The notes below the pieces were generated by a model. It saw only the letters and a program-made list of their open reading frames with translations. It did no database searches and was not told the DNA's origin. A stretch of DNA of 52,263 bases from Candidatus Omnitrophota bacterium (lineage in GTDB: Bacteria; Omnitrophota; Gorgyraeia; 2-01-FULL-45-10; JAHFGN01). Position 1 is the stretch's first letter; the number at the start of each line of letters is the position of its first letter. Positions 43,931-52,090 of this stretch are shown here, piece after piece. The position numbers and the translations under genes were made by a program. The stretch spans positions 1 through 52,263 of the forward strand of contig JAHFGN010000003.1 in NCBI GenBank assembly GCA_023247415.1, in the 5' to 3' direction.

Positions 43931-43970
43931 ACCCTCTCTCGCCTTTCGGGGAGAGGGTAGGGTGAGGGAT

Positions 43971-45167
43971 ATGAAATTCAATTCAATCGAAGACATATTA
44001 GAAGATTTGAAAGCCGGCAGGATGGTTATCGTTATCGATGACGAAGACCGTGAGAATGAAGGCGACCTAATAATGGCAGGCTTTGCCGTCAAGCCATCCG
44101 ATATAAATTTTATGGCCAAGTTCGCAAGAGGCCTGGTATGCGTTCCCATGACACCCAAAAGATTAGACTCTCTCGATCTCCACCCTATGGCGATTAAGAT
44201 GCAGGACCCTTATAAGACGAACTGGGCGATATCGTGTGACGCCAGACATGGGATCACTACAGGCATTTCAGCGCATGATCGGGCGCGGACCATAAATGCG
44301 TTAGCCAACCCCAATACCAGGCTGGAGGATTTGATAAAGCCCGGCCACATCTTTCCGCTAAGGGCCCATGAAGGCGGTGTCTTAGTGAGGGCCGGCCACA
44401 CAGAGGCGTGCGTGGACCTTCTTCACCTGGCCGACCTCTATCCTGTGGGCGTCATATGCGAAATAATGAAAGACGACGGGACTATGGCGCGGAGAGACGA
44501 TCTTGTAACTTTTGCTGAAGAACACGGGCTTAAGATATGCGCCATATCAGATTTGATAGAATATAGACGGAGGCGCGAGAAGCTGATAAAAAGGATTGCC
44601 GAGACCAAGATACCTACAGCCTTCGGGATGTTTAAATTGATAGTATACGAATCCATGATAGATAAATATCACCATCTCGCGCTTATCAGGGGGGCGCCGA
44701 AGCCTTCAGGGGCGATAGTGAGGGTTCACTCCGAATGTCTGACAGGCGACGTATTTGGCTCAGAAAGGTGCGACTGCGGCGAACAATTACGGCTTGCCAT
44801 GAAGAGGATATCAAATAGAGGCGAGGGCGTCATCCTATATATGAGGCAGGAAGGAAGGGGCATAGGCCTTGCCAACAAACTCAAGGCATATGAACTGCAG
44901 GACCGCGGCCTCGACACAGTAGAGGCGAATGAGGCGCTTGGGTTCAAGCCGGATCTGAGGGATTACGGAATAGGGGCGCAGATCCTGGTGGATCTGGGCC
45001 TGAAGAAAATAAGGCTGCTCACAAATAACCCCAAGAAGATAGTGGGCCTTGAAGGTTATGGCTTAGAGGTGATCGAGCGCCTGAGCCTTCAGGTCGCGCC
45101 CACAAAGGTAAACAAGAAGTATCTGAAGGTAAAAAAGGAAAAGCTGGGCCACCACCTGGCTGTATGA
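43971..45167 (+). CDS. ribBA: bifunctional RibBA: DHBP synthase and GTP cyclohydrolase II
   Basis: Makes both precursors of riboflavin. ATG 43971 ([10 protein letters not shown]) is the real start; an upstream in-frame ATG in the terminator region (43869) is not. It has 398 residues: RibB (about 1-205) with [11 protein letters not shown] and [17 protein letters not shown], and RibA (about 206-398) with the zinc motif around [11 protein letters not shown] and [12 protein letters not shown]. The Shine-Dalgarno is a weak GGTGAGGG. It is the first gene under the FMN riboswitch. Confidence 0.95.
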   Translation: MKFNSIEDILEDLKAGRMVIVIDDEDRENEGDLIMAGFAVKPSDINFMAKFARGLVCVPMTPKRLDSLDLHPMAIKMQDPYKTNWAISCDARHGITTGISAHDRARTINALANPNTRLEDLIKPGHIFPLRAHEGGVLVRAGHTEACVDLLHLADLYPVGVICEIMKDDGTMARRDDLVTFAEEHGLKICAISDLIEYRRRREKLIKRIAETKIPTAFGMFKLIVYESMIDKYHHLALIRGAPKPSGAIVRVHSECLTGDVFGSERCDCGEQLRLAMKRISNRGEGVILYMRQEGRGIGLANKLKAYELQDRGLDTVEANEALGFKPDLRDYGIGAQILVDLGLKKIRLLTNNPKKIVGLEGYGLEVIERLSLQVAPTKVNKKYLKVKKEKLGHHLAV

Positions 45168-45180
45168 AAGGAGAAAGCAT

Positions 45181-45645
45181 ATGTCAAATGTCATCAAAGC
45201 AGAGTTAATCGCGAAGGGTAAAAGGTTCGCTGTAGTTGTGTCGCGGTTCAACGAGTTCATATCGTCAAAGCTTGTCGAAGGCTGTCTCGATACGCTCATC
45301 CGGCACGGCGCGGATGATAAGGCGCAGGACGTCATATGGGTTCCCGGCGCGTTTGAGATACCGGCCGTAGCGAAGAGGCTGGCCAAATCGAAGAAATACG
45401 ACGGCGTTATCTGCCTGGGGGCCGTGATCAGAGGCTCAACGCCTCACTTCGACTATATCGCGAGCGAAGTGGCAAAGGGTGTGGCGAATATTTCTCTTGA
45501 CGCTGATATCCCATGTGTATTTGGGGTGATCACAGCCGATAATCTCGAGCAGGCGATAGAGCGCGCCGGCACAAAAGACGGCAACAAGGGCCGCGACGCG
45601 GCGCTCTCAGCGATCGAGATGGCGAATCTGTACAATAAGGTGTAA
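45181..45645 (+). CDS. ribH: 6,7-dimethyl-8-ribityllumazine synthase RibH
   Basis: Joins the RibB product and the pyrimidine to form lumazine. It has 154 residues, with [34 protein letters not shown] and the catalytic His in [16 protein letters not shown]. It begins 13 nt after ribBA behind the purine tract GAAAGGAGAAAGC. A GGGACA palindrome (copy H) begins at its stop codon. Confidence 0.95.
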   Translation: MSNVIKAELIAKGKRFAVVVSRFNEFISSKLVEGCLDTLIRHGADDKAQDVIWVPGAFEIPAVAKRLAKSKKYDGVICLGAVIRGSTPHFDYIASEVAKGVANISLDADIPCVFGVITADNLEQAIERAGTKDGNKGRDAALSAIEMANLYNKV

Positions 45646-45693
45646 AAATGGGGACAGCGCCCATTTAAATAAATAGGCGCTGTCCCCATTTTA
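45645..45693. repeat. GGGACA...TGTCCC palindrome, copy H
   Basis: AAAATGGGGACAGCGCC (45645-45661) and GGCGCTGTCCCCATTTT (45677-45693) are perfect 17-bp arms with a 15-nt loop. The arms are identical to copy E at 36364-36421. It separates ribH from nusB within what looks like one operon. Confidence 0.88.
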
Positions 45694-45703
45694 GGAGAAA
45701 AGG

Positions 45704-46126
45704 ATGAGGAAGAGGACGAAGGCAAGGGAACACGCGCTTAAGATGCTCTATGGCGTTGACATAACCAAAGATGACTGCGCGACGTGCATGGAGAGGTTCT
45801 GGAAGGATAATGAGGAGCTCGATGAAGAGACAAAAAAATTCGCCAACTCCATTGTTATCGGAGTGACAAAGAACAGGGACGCTCTGGACAAGATAATCTC
45901 TGAATGCGCCACAAACTGGCAGCTCAAGCGCATGGCCGTAGTTGACAGGAACATACTCAGATTTGCCGCCTATGAGTTGTTATACTCCAAGGATATCCCG
46001 CCCAAGGTCGCGATAAACGAGGCTATAGATATAGCCAAGAAGTACGGCGACGCGGATTCCGGAAAGTTTGTGAATGGCATATTAGATAAGATCAATAAGA
46101 CCAAGACCGAAAGGGATGCCTTGTGA
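45704..46126 (+). CDS. nusB: transcription antitermination protein NusB
   Basis: RNA-binding factor for rRNA antitermination. It has 140 residues and an all-helical composition, with the family block [24 protein letters not shown] and [29 protein letters not shown]. ribH-nusB is a common neighbour pair in bacteria. The start follows AGGAGAAAAGG. The next gene overlaps its stop codon. Confidence 0.94.
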   Translation: MRKRTKAREHALKMLYGVDITKDDCATCMERFWKDNEELDEETKKFANSIVIGVTKNRDALDKIISECATNWQLKRMAVVDRNILRFAAYELLYSKDIPPKVAINEAIDIAKKYGDADSGKFVNGILDKINKTKTERDAL

Positions 46127-46953
46127 AATTTGCCGATCTGCACGTCCACACCAATTATTCCGACTCTACGTTCACGCCCGAGGAGGTGGTGGCTGCCGCG
46201 CGCGATAAGGGCTTAGCGGCCGTAGCCATATGCGACCATGACTGCGTTGACGGCATCCAGCCGTGCCGGGAATTCGCCAGCCGATCCAACATAGACATCG
46301 AGATAATACCCGGCGTAGAATTGACGGCTGAAAAAGATGACGCCGAGATACACATGCTGGGATATTTCATGGATTGGACCGATGAGCGGTTTCAGGAGAC
46401 CCTTTTGTCGATACGAAACTCAAGGCTGGAGCGTATGTACGAAATGCTCAGGCTTCTCAAGGCCCATAACATAGATATCGATCCGCGGGATGTCTTTAAA
46501 TTGGCCCGCGACAAGGGCTCCGTAGGGCGGCTTCATCTGGCCCGCGCCATGTTGAACTCGCGTAAAGTCAACACCCTGGAAGAGGTATTCAACAAATATA
46601 TAGGATTTGGAAAACCCTGCTATGTCCCGCACACGCATTTTGACCCAAAGAAGGCGATAGAGCTGATATTGGGCGTGGGGGGCGCGCCGGTCCTCGCGCA
46701 TCCGTATACTTTAGACCGCGACGATCTCATAAAAGATTTTGCGGCCGAAGGCTTGAGAGGCATCGAAGTGTATCACAGCGATCACAACGCAAGCATATCA
46801 AGGCGTTATGAGAAGATAGCCAAGGAGCACGGCCTCATCGCTACCGGCGGCTCTGATTGTCACGGGCTCGGCAAGGAGAATGCGCAGCTTGGCAGGGTTA
46901 AGATCCCGTACAGCGTGGTAGAAGAGTTAAAGAAAATATCCAAGGCGCGATGA
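46123..46953 (+). CDS. PHP-domain phosphoesterase (YciV/TrpH-like)
   Basis: Metal-dependent phosphatase or nuclease of 276 residues. The metal ligands are clear: [10 protein letters not shown] (H7, H9, D14), ICDHD, GVEL, HPYTL and GGSDCHG. The YciV/RNase AM branch removes 5' nucleotides or hydrolyses nucleoside 3',5'-bisphosphate. A GTG start (46123) overlaps the nusB stop, and its end overlaps ribD, so it is cotranslated with a riboflavin enzyme. One tempting idea is that it supplies the phosphatase missing from the pathway (see findings). Confidence 0.88.
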   Translation: MKFADLHVHTNYSDSTFTPEEVVAAARDKGLAAVAICDHDCVDGIQPCREFASRSNIDIEIIPGVELTAEKDDAEIHMLGYFMDWTDERFQETLLSIRNSRLERMYEMLRLLKAHNIDIDPRDVFKLARDKGSVGRLHLARAMLNSRKVNTLEEVFNKYIGFGKPCYVPHTHFDPKKAIELILGVGGAPVLAHPYTLDRDDLIKDFAAEGLRGIEVYHSDHNASISRRYEKIAKEHGLIATGGSDCHGLGKENAQLGRVKIPYSVVEELKKISKAR

Positions 46954-48059
46954 AGATCCACCAAAGATATATGCGGCGCGCCATAGCCCTGGCGCTTCGA
47001 GCCGAGGGCATGACAAGCCCCAACCCAATAGTCGGAGCGTGCATTGTGAAGGAGAATAAGATTGTAGGGGAAGGTTTTCACAAGTGCGCCGGCCTTCCAC
47101 ACGCGGAGGCAAATGCTTTAAAAGCGGCGGCTCTTGCCGCAAGAGGCTCAACGCTCTATGTGACGCTCGAGCCATGCGGCCATTTTGGCAGGACGCCTCC
47201 CTGCACTGACGCGATAATAGAATCCGGGATAAAGGCGGTTGTTATCGCCATGCGCGACCCGAACCCGATCAATAACGGCAGGGGCATACGTAGGTTGAAA
47301 AAAAGCGGGATAGAGATCGTCGAAGGGGTTTTGGAGGATGCGGCCAGGGCCATAAACCGGCCTTACATAAAATTTATCACAAAAGGCCTTCCGTTTGTGA
47401 CGCTGAAGCTTGCTGAAAGCCTTGACGGCAGGATCGCGACCAGGCTTGGAGATTCCAAATGGATCACAGGCGCTGACTCCAGACGCTATGGCCAGCTTAT
47501 AAGGAGTAAGGTGGATGCTGTCATGGTTGGTGTGAATACGATTATAAGGGACAATCCCAGGCTGACGTTGCGGGTTGCGGGTTACGGGTTACGGGTTACG
47601 AAAAAGAGATTAGTCAGGATAGTTTTAGACAGCGGCCTAAAGACCCTTCTGAACGCAAAAGTATTTTTGGACTCTAAAAAAGCGCCGCTTGTAATAGCCG
47701 CGGCTGAACCTGTAGATGTTAAGAAGAAGAGGACGCTTGAGGAAAGAGGCGCTGAAGTGCTGGTGGTAAAGTCTAAGGGTGAGCGGGTCAATATCGCAGG
47801 ACTACTGAAGATATTGGCAAAAAGGGGCATAATGCACGTCCTCGTTGAGGGCGGAGGAGAAGTCGCGGGGAGCATCTTAGACGAAGGCCTGGCCGATCGG
47901 GTATTATTTTTTATCGCCCCTAAGATTATAGGCGGAAGAACGGCCGTTCCGTCTGTCGGAGGCATGGGCGCGTCTCGTATCTCAAAGGCAATATCTTTGA
48001 AGGGCATAAAATTGAGGCAATTCAAGCGCGATATTCTTATAGAGGGTGAGGTCGCTTAA
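46950..48059 (+). CDS. ribD: RibD: deaminase and reductase of riboflavin synthesis
   Basis: Two-domain enzyme of 369 residues. The deaminase part (about 1-145) has the zinc site H51-A-E53 with C76 and C85 (EPCGHFGRTPPC). The reductase part (about 150-369) begins KLAESLDGRIATRLGDSKWITG. The array of GCGGGTT/ACGGGTT heptamers at 47570-47597 encodes LRVAGYGLRVTKK within the reductase. The start overlaps the PHP gene (ATGA), and ribE begins at the last base of its stop codon. Confidence 0.94.
   Translation: MKIHQRYMRRAIALALRAEGMTSPNPIVGACIVKENKIVGEGFHKCAGLPHAEANALKAAALAARGSTLYVTLEPCGHFGRTPPCTDAIIESGIKAVVIAMRDPNPINNGRGIRRLKKSGIEIVEGVLEDAARAINRPYIKFITKGLPFVTLKLAESLDGRIATRLGDSKWITGADSRRYGQLIRSKVDAVMVGVNTIIRDNPRLTLRVAGYGLRVTKKRLVRIVLDSGLKTLLNAKVFLDSKKAPLVIAAAEPVDVKKKRTLEERGAEVLVVKSKGERVNIAGLLKILAKRGIMHVLVEGGGEVAGSILDEGLADRVLFFIAPKIIGGRTAVPSVGGMGASRISKAISLKGIKLRQFKRDILIEGEVA
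47570..47597. repeat. four 7-nt units (GCGGGTT/ACGGGTT) inside ribD
   Basis: GCGGGTT, GCGGGTT, ACGGGTT, ACGGGTT in perfect tandem within the reductase domain of ribD; the frame stays open. Confidence 0.9.
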
Positions 48060-48694
48060 TGTTCACAGGCCTGGTAGGATCAACCGGCGTCATCAAAGAT
48101 ATCGTTAAGAGATTCAGCGGGGCGGCTATTACGGTAGAGTCCAGCGGCCTGTCCGGCATCGCGATAGGCAACAGCGCGGCTGTGGACGGCGTATGCCTTA
48201 CAGTTATTAAGGCCGAAAAGGCTCAAGCCGCGTTCGACGTTGTTCGCCACACTTACGACACAACAACCCTAAAGGATAAGAGGCTCGGGGACAGGGTCAA
48301 TATCGAACTAGCCCTCAAGGCCGGCGACAGTATAGGCGGCCACTTTGTTTCAGGCCACGTAGACTGCGTTGGCAGGATAGAGAGGGTGCTCAAGGGCCGG
48401 GGCGATATGGAACTTAGGATAGCCATCCCTCGAAAGTTTGCGGAACTCGTTGTGGAAAAGGGGTCGATCGCGATAGACGGCACGAGCCTTACAATCGCGA
48501 AGATAAAAGAAGATAGAGTCATGATATATGTCATTCCGCATACTATGAACGCTACAACGCTTGGTTCGAAGAAGGCCGGCGATGAGGTCAATATCGAATT
48601 CGATATGATGATGAAGCAGGCAGCGCGAAATAAGGAGATTTCAGGCGGCTTGAGGATAACAGAAGATCTTTTGAGAGACAGGGGTTTAATTTGA
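48059..48694 (+). CDS. ribE: riboflavin synthase alpha subunit RibE
   Basis: Dismutes two lumazines to riboflavin. It has 211 residues and two similar lumazine-binding halves (about 1-95 and 96-190). MFTGLVGSTGVIKDI, SAAVDGVCLTV and the repeat GSIAIDGTSLTIAK are diagnostic. It shares one base with the ribD stop codon and is the last riboflavin gene of the operon. Confidence 0.95.
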   Translation: MFTGLVGSTGVIKDIVKRFSGAAITVESSGLSGIAIGNSAAVDGVCLTVIKAEKAQAAFDVVRHTYDTTTLKDKRLGDRVNIELALKAGDSIGGHFVSGHVDCVGRIERVLKGRGDMELRIAIPRKFAELVVEKGSIAIDGTSLTIAKIKEDRVMIYVIPHTMNATTLGSKKAGDEVNIEFDMMMKQAARNKEISGGLRITEDLLRDRGLI

Positions 48695-48744
48695 AAATAG
48701 CCGCGCCATGTGATATACTTCACTTTAAAAGGAGGCTTTACGCT

Positions 48745-49092
48745 ATGAAAAACGTTGTAACGAAATTTATGATGATTATTCTCATATCTTTTATCGGTAC
48801 GTCAACATTCGCCCCAGGTGCGTTCTGCGACGATGCCCTGACAAAATTAGGCCGCGGCGCGGCGAATGTCATAACGTCCCCTTTTGAGCTGACGAATCAG
48901 ATGCAGAAGGAGAACAACAGAAACGGCAGCTTTGCCGGCCTGACCGTCGGGCTTATCAAGGGCGTATTGATGACAGGCGTGAGGGCAGCCGTAGGGGTAT
49001 ATGAGATAGGGACATTCCCCATCCCGTTCCCGCGCGGATACGGGCCTGTCCTGAAGGATCCGGAGTACTTCCTGGAAGACAGCACAGTATAA
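48745..49092 (+). CDS. small secreted protein, TIGR04073-like
   Basis: From ATG 48745, with GGAGG (48731-48735) 9 nt upstream, it has 115 residues. A signal peptide runs to about residue 27 (GAFCDD). The following LGRGAANVITSPFELTNQM and GVLMTGVRAAVGVYEIGTFPIPFPRGYGPVL match the exosortase-system-associated TIGR04073 family as far as I can tell by eye. The function is unknown. It lies 50 nt after ribE and may use the same transcript. Confidence 0.6.
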   Translation: MKNVVTKFMMIILISFIGTSTFAPGAFCDDALTKLGRGAANVITSPFELTNQMQKENNRNGSFAGLTVGLIKGVLMTGVRAAVGVYEIGTFPIPFPRGYGPVLKDPEYFLEDSTV

Positions 49093-49144
49093 ATCTTTTT
49101 TTCATCCAAGTCCCGCCTCATTTTAATCCGCAGATGAACAACCC

Positions 49145-49173
49145 TTGTCTCTCGCTTTATTCCATGTTATACT
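49145..49173 (+). promoter_or_regulatory. promoter of the tRNA-Pro gene
   Basis: TTGTCT (49145-49150), 17-nt spacer, TATACT (49168-49173). The start would fall about 49180, a few bases before the tRNA at 49183. Confidence 0.6.
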
Positions 49174-49182
49174 AATATAATT

Positions 49183-49260
49183 CGGGGCGTAGCGCAGCTG
49201 GTTTAGCGCGCTTGGTTCGGGACCAAGAGGTCGACGGTTCAAATCCGTCCGCCCCGACCA
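49183..49260 (+). tRNA. tRNA-Pro (anticodon CGG)
   Basis: A complete cloverleaf: acceptor CGGGGCG pairs with CGCCCCG, D stem GCGC/GCGC, anticodon arm CTTGG-TTCGGGA-CCAAG with anticodon CGG, T arm GACGG-TTCAAAT-CCGTC, and a genome-encoded CCA end. C1-G72 and G37 are usual for tRNA-Pro. Its last six bases (CGACCA, 49255-49260) begin the inverted repeat shared with the recombinase fragments, so this is the insertion site of the mobile segment. Confidence 0.96.
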
Positions 49261-49415
49261 AAATAAACTTCGGTGATTTTTTAAGGGGGAATCAAGATTT
49301 TTTAAATGCGTTTCGGCAAAAATTTCTTTTCGTAACTGCTTTTGTATTCAGGGATTAAATCAAAGGGCTCTTTAAAATCAAAAAGGGCTTTTCTGTCCAG
49401 CAGGCGGCGGTTCGT
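49255..49415. repeat. left copy of a 161-bp inverted repeat (attL-like, at tRNA-Pro)
   Basis: It is almost identical, in reverse orientation, to 50693-50854. By eye the two copies differ by one deleted T (in the run before CGTAAC) and one G/A change (CTGTCC against CTATCC). The repeat starts in the tRNA 3' end and extends into the 3' part of the recombinase gene. Confidence 0.92.
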
Positions 49416-50678
49416 TCCAATTTTTTCCACCAAGTCCTTAATTTCGTAGAAATCTTCTGATGTAGCAAGTTTCTCGGCTGAGCAAGCAGTATTTATCCAT
49501 TCCCGCAATGGTTCGTTCCAATTGTTTCCCTTTCGCCAAAAATCCCGCTTTTTCTCTAAGAGTTCAGTCTTTACCTTAATCAACTCATCTTTTTTTATAA
49601 GGTAGGTTTCCTTTTCAATAGTTCCATCCAGAAAGGCGTTTACCGACTTATCAAGCTTTTCGTCAGTTTCTTTAATTTTAAGTTCCAGGTTTTGGGCGAA
49701 AGATTTTGATACTTGAGTTTGCTCTTTTTCCCAAATTTCCACTTGGGCACGCATCTTCTCAATCCAATCTTGGCAAAGAGCGACTTTTGAAAGTGAGTCT
49801 TTTAGTTGAGTAGCCAGTAAATCTTCTCTTAGGTATCTTTGAGAGCAGGGGCCAAGCCTTTTAGTGCAGCGGTAATATCTATAAGTGCCACCATGACCGT
49901 GAGCGTATTGGGCGGTTACTGCTGCGCCACATTCGCCACATCTTAATAAACCAACGAATGGAAAGTTATGGCCCTTTTTACTTTTTCTGGGTTTGGCTCG
50001 GTCTTTTAATATTTTCTGTACTATTTCAAAAGTCGCTCGGGAAACAATTGGCTGAAATTTACCTTCATAAGTTTCGCCATTATGGACGATTATACCTGTA
50101 TAGATTGGATTAGAGAGCGTATGTTTAACAACTGCTTTACAAAGACGCTTCCCTTTCTTGCTTGCCACGCCCAAAAACTTAAGGCGTTCGGCTAAGCTTT
50201 CTAAGGTATGCCTTCCTTGAGCAAATTCTTCAAAGGCTTTGCTTATCACTCTTGCCTTTGTTGGGTCTGGCTCAATGTTTCGTGTTTTGGGGTTATTCAC
50301 ATAACCAAGAGGAGCAAGTCCAATCCATTCACCGCGCCTAAGTTTTTGGCGTATCCCACGCTTTACATTTTCCGATAAGTTATCAGAATAATATTTTGAC
50401 TGGCCAAAGGCGACCTGTAGCATAAACAATCCTTGAGGCGTTGGCTCAAACCAGAAAGTAGGAAAGCGCAAAGAAACCAGCTTCCCTGTATCAATGAGAT
50501 AGATGATTTGCCCGCCATCAACCGAGTTTTTCGCAAGGCGATCTGGATGCCAGGCTAAGAGGCCAAGTGGTTCGCTGCATTCATTAATTCTGGCAAGCAT
50601 CTCATTAAAGACCTCTCTGCCGGGTTTCTTTGCGCTCTTGCTTTCAATAAACCTTTCAGTTATCTCTAACTTTTCACG
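49302..50678 (-). pseudogene. 5'-truncated, frameshifted serine recombinase
   Basis: Large-serine-recombinase-like protein of the resolvase family. The open frame runs from 50678 (just after an in-frame stop TAG 50679-50681) to 49302, about 458 codons; ATG 50600 is internal. It begins EITERFIESKSAKKPGREVFNEM, so the first about 30 residues, including the catalytic Ser, are missing. The rest contains the recombinase domain (LSENVKRGIRQKLRRGEW), the zinc ribbon (LRCGECGAAVTAQY...CTKRLGPCSQRY) and a coiled coil. A one-base loss near the 3' end yields the tail KFLPKRI instead of EIFAETHLKN as in the right copy. It is probably inactive. Confidence 0.85.
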
Positions 50679-50692
50679 CTAAAAGCGGGACT

Positions 50693-50854
50693 ACGAACCG
50701 CCGCCTGCTGGATAGAAAAGCCCTTTTTGATTTTAAAGAGCCCTTTGATTTAATCCCTGAATACAAAAGCAGTTACGAAAAAGAAATTTTTGCCGAAACG
50801 CATTTAAAAAATCTTGATTCCCCCTTAAAAAATCACCGAAGTTTATTTTGGTCG
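50693..50854. repeat. right copy of the inverted repeat
   Basis: Inverse of 49255-49415, 162 bp. It ends at TGGTCG (50849-50854), the complement of the tRNA end CGACCA, and then continues into CAGCTATTG, which has no tRNA similarity. The left boundary (50676-50692) has a tiny perfect hairpin CGCTAAAAGCG. Confidence 0.92.
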
Positions 50855-50908
50855 CAGCTATTGAACGCTGCTCGAACCTATTTTGAGAATTTAATCACTG
50901 TAACTTAA
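50693..50908 (+). pseudogene. second recombinase C-terminal fragment, intact end
   Basis: Open frame from 50693 to stop TAA 50906-50908, with no start codon. It reads TNRRLLDRKALFDFKEPFDL, then EIFAETHLKN, and ends RSLFWSQLLNAARTYFENLI plus a few residues, the normal C terminus of this recombinase group. It repeats the end of the minus-strand fragment but without the frameshift. Here the gene tail after TGGTCG is recombinase sequence, while in the left copy the same point becomes tRNA. Confidence 0.85.
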
Positions 50909-50920
50909 TCTTTAGGCACC

Positions 50921-51105
50921 GCCCTTGACATCGCAGATGTCAAGGGCTCCCACATCTCCCGTGTCCCATTCGCCCCGCTTGGGAGCGGGGCTCATTCGGC
51001 GCCAGCCTTGGTCGGCTGGCTTCTTGCTAATTTTATTGCGTGTTCGGCTCTGCCCCCTTGACATTTTAGAGACTTGCTAAAAATCCGAAGTAAAATGTCA
51101 AGGGG
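50921..51105. repeat. string of four perfect hairpins
   Basis: Hairpin 1: GCCCTTGACATC-GCA-GATGTCAAGGGC (50921-50947). Hairpin 2: GCCCCGC-6 nt-GCGGGGC (50972-50991). Hairpin 3: GCCAGCC-6 nt-GGCTGGC (51001-51020). Hairpin 4: a 15-bp stem CCCCTTGACATTTTA / TAAAATGTCAAGGGG (51054-51105). Hairpins 1 and 4 share CCCTTGACAT. They could be recombination, transfer-origin or attachment sites. Confidence 0.82.
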
Positions 51106-51454
51106 CGTCCTCACGCCAAAGAGTTTTTACACGCTAAAAAATATTTGTTTAAAAGAAGAGTTCGTCCGCTTACCGCCTACAACAATTAAAATAATCTACG
51201 AAGGCGGTATGCAGAGCCTTTCGCGTATGTCGCTTCCAAAGCCAACTGGCAAAATTTTCAGGTGGCGAGGCAAAATTTTGTCTACAGAAACAAGAAATCG
51301 GCTTTAGACGATTTTGCAGTGGTTAGCTTAATATTCTATGCTCTCCTAACCAGAACAAAAATCAAAAAAGACTAGCAGGCAGAAAACCAGATATCTTTTA
51401 GCTCTTCAAAGAGCGTTGGGTTGTTAAAATCATTGGTAGGAAATGTTTATTCTC

Positions 51455-51482
51455 TTTACTTTAATTAAAGTTATGTTACAAT
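51455..51482 (+). promoter_or_regulatory. promoter of the HTH gene
   Basis: TTTACT (51455-51460), 16-nt spacer, TACAAT (51477-51482). About 57 nt of leader follow to the ATG at 51546. Confidence 0.5.
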
Positions 51483-51526
51483 ATATACGGTCCTAATAAT
51501 ACGTTCCAAGGTGTCTTAATATAATA

Positions 51527-51544
51527 ATAGTAAAATATTACTAT
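51527..51544. promoter_or_regulatory. possible operator just before the HTH gene
   Basis: ATAGTAA-AATA-TTACTAT is a perfect 7-bp inverted repeat ending one base before the start codon of the HTH gene. Position and symmetry suit an autorepression site, but AT-rich composition makes chance occurrence possible. Confidence 0.4.
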
Positions 51545-51545
51545 A

Positions 51546-51764
51546 ATGTCAAGAGAAAATATTTTGGCTCGTAAAATAAAAAAGTACCGTAAGGGATTAA
51601 AAATTTCACAAGATAGACTATCTAAGTTATCCAATGTTACCTATAACACGATTATAAAGATAGAATCAGGCCGAAACAAGAACCCCACAATAAAAACATT
51701 GATGAAAATAGCCGTTGCCTTAGGCGTTAGCTTAGATAGATTAGTAAAAGAAGGAGATAAGTGA
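51546..51764 (+). CDS. XRE-family HTH regulator
   Basis: A 72-residue DNA-binding protein consisting of one Cro/C1-type helix-turn-helix: residues about 8-65, with ISQDRLSKLSNVTYNTIIKIESGRNKNPTIKTLMKIA. No other domain is present. It is probably the regulator or antitoxin of the unit it starts: the next gene overlaps its stop (GTGA). The region is AT-richer than the main chromosome part of the window, indicating transfer. Confidence 0.88.
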   Translation: MSRENILARKIKKYRKGLKISQDRLSKLSNVTYNTIIKIESGRNKNPTIKTLMKIAVALGVSLDRLVKEGDK

Positions 51765-52090
51765 ACGGAACCTCCAGAGAGATAGAGCCACAAAAAATAT
51801 ATTTTAAGGTTGCGTCTAAACTTGGCGTTCTAGTTAGCACCACTAAAACTTATTGGGATGTTATCACGCATATCAAGCATCCCACAGTAAAGGGCAGAGA
51901 AGCAGAGGTCAAGCGAGTTCTTACCGATCCCGATGAAATCCGGGTTAGCAAGAAGGATAAAGCCGTATTGTTGTTTTATAAAAGAATTGGAAAATATTAT
52001 CTTTGTGTAGTAGTGAGATTTTTCAAAAAGAGGGGTTTTATTATTACGGCTTATTGGACGAAAAAGATTAAGGAGGGTGAATTAAAATGA
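51761..52090 (+). CDS. probable phage-type nuclease toxin (PBECR/RelE-like)
   Basis: A 109-residue protein starting at GTG 51761, overlapping the HTH gene. The sequence has KTYWDVITHIKHPTVKG, VLTDPDEIRVSKKDKAVLLFYK, YYLCVVVRF and GFIITAYWTKKIK. This resembles the barnase-EndoU-colicin-RelE-like nucleases of phages and mobile elements, in which the final (T)AYxTxK motif is conserved. The next gene overlaps by 4 nt. It is likely a toxin or RNase with the two neighbours as antitoxins; by eye the family assignment is moderate. Confidence 0.6.
   Translation: MNGTSREIEPQKIYFKVASKLGVLVSTTKTYWDVITHIKHPTVKGREAEVKRVLTDPDEIRVSKKDKAVLLFYKRIGKYYLCVVVRFFKKRGFIITAYWTKKIKEGELK

Larger units (their letters stand above)
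50909..51545. other. 637-nt mobile-segment spacer without a convincing gene
   Basis: It holds a series of strong hairpins (50921-51105), an inverted TACCGCC/GGCGGTA pair (about 51171-51211) and two GCAAAATTTT direct repeats (about 51248-51280). One open frame of 77 codons (51074-51307, or 70 codons from ATG 51095) exists, but it has no Shine-Dalgarno and no family I recognise, and its start lies in a hairpin arm. It may be non-coding. Confidence 0.5.

Noticed and set aside
43869-43970. An upstream start that would add 34 residues to RibBA
   Set aside because: That segment lies in the riboswitch terminator and a hairpin; RibB proteins begin near [10 protein letters not shown] at 43971.
49183-49301. 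A peptide of the GRTDLNRRPLG type antisense to the tRNA
   Set aside because: This is the known artefact of reading antisense through a tRNA; it is useful only as evidence for the integration point.
49255-50854. A whole-genome-amplification foldback chimera as the sole cause of the inverted repeat
   Set aside because: A simple foldback would continue into the reverse complement of the tRNA after 50854, but unique sequence follows, and the arms differ at two positions. A join of two loci is not excluded.
51074-51307. A 77-residue open frame after the hairpin string
   Set aside because: No Shine-Dalgarno, no recognised family, and the start falls within a hairpin; kept only as part of the spacer description.
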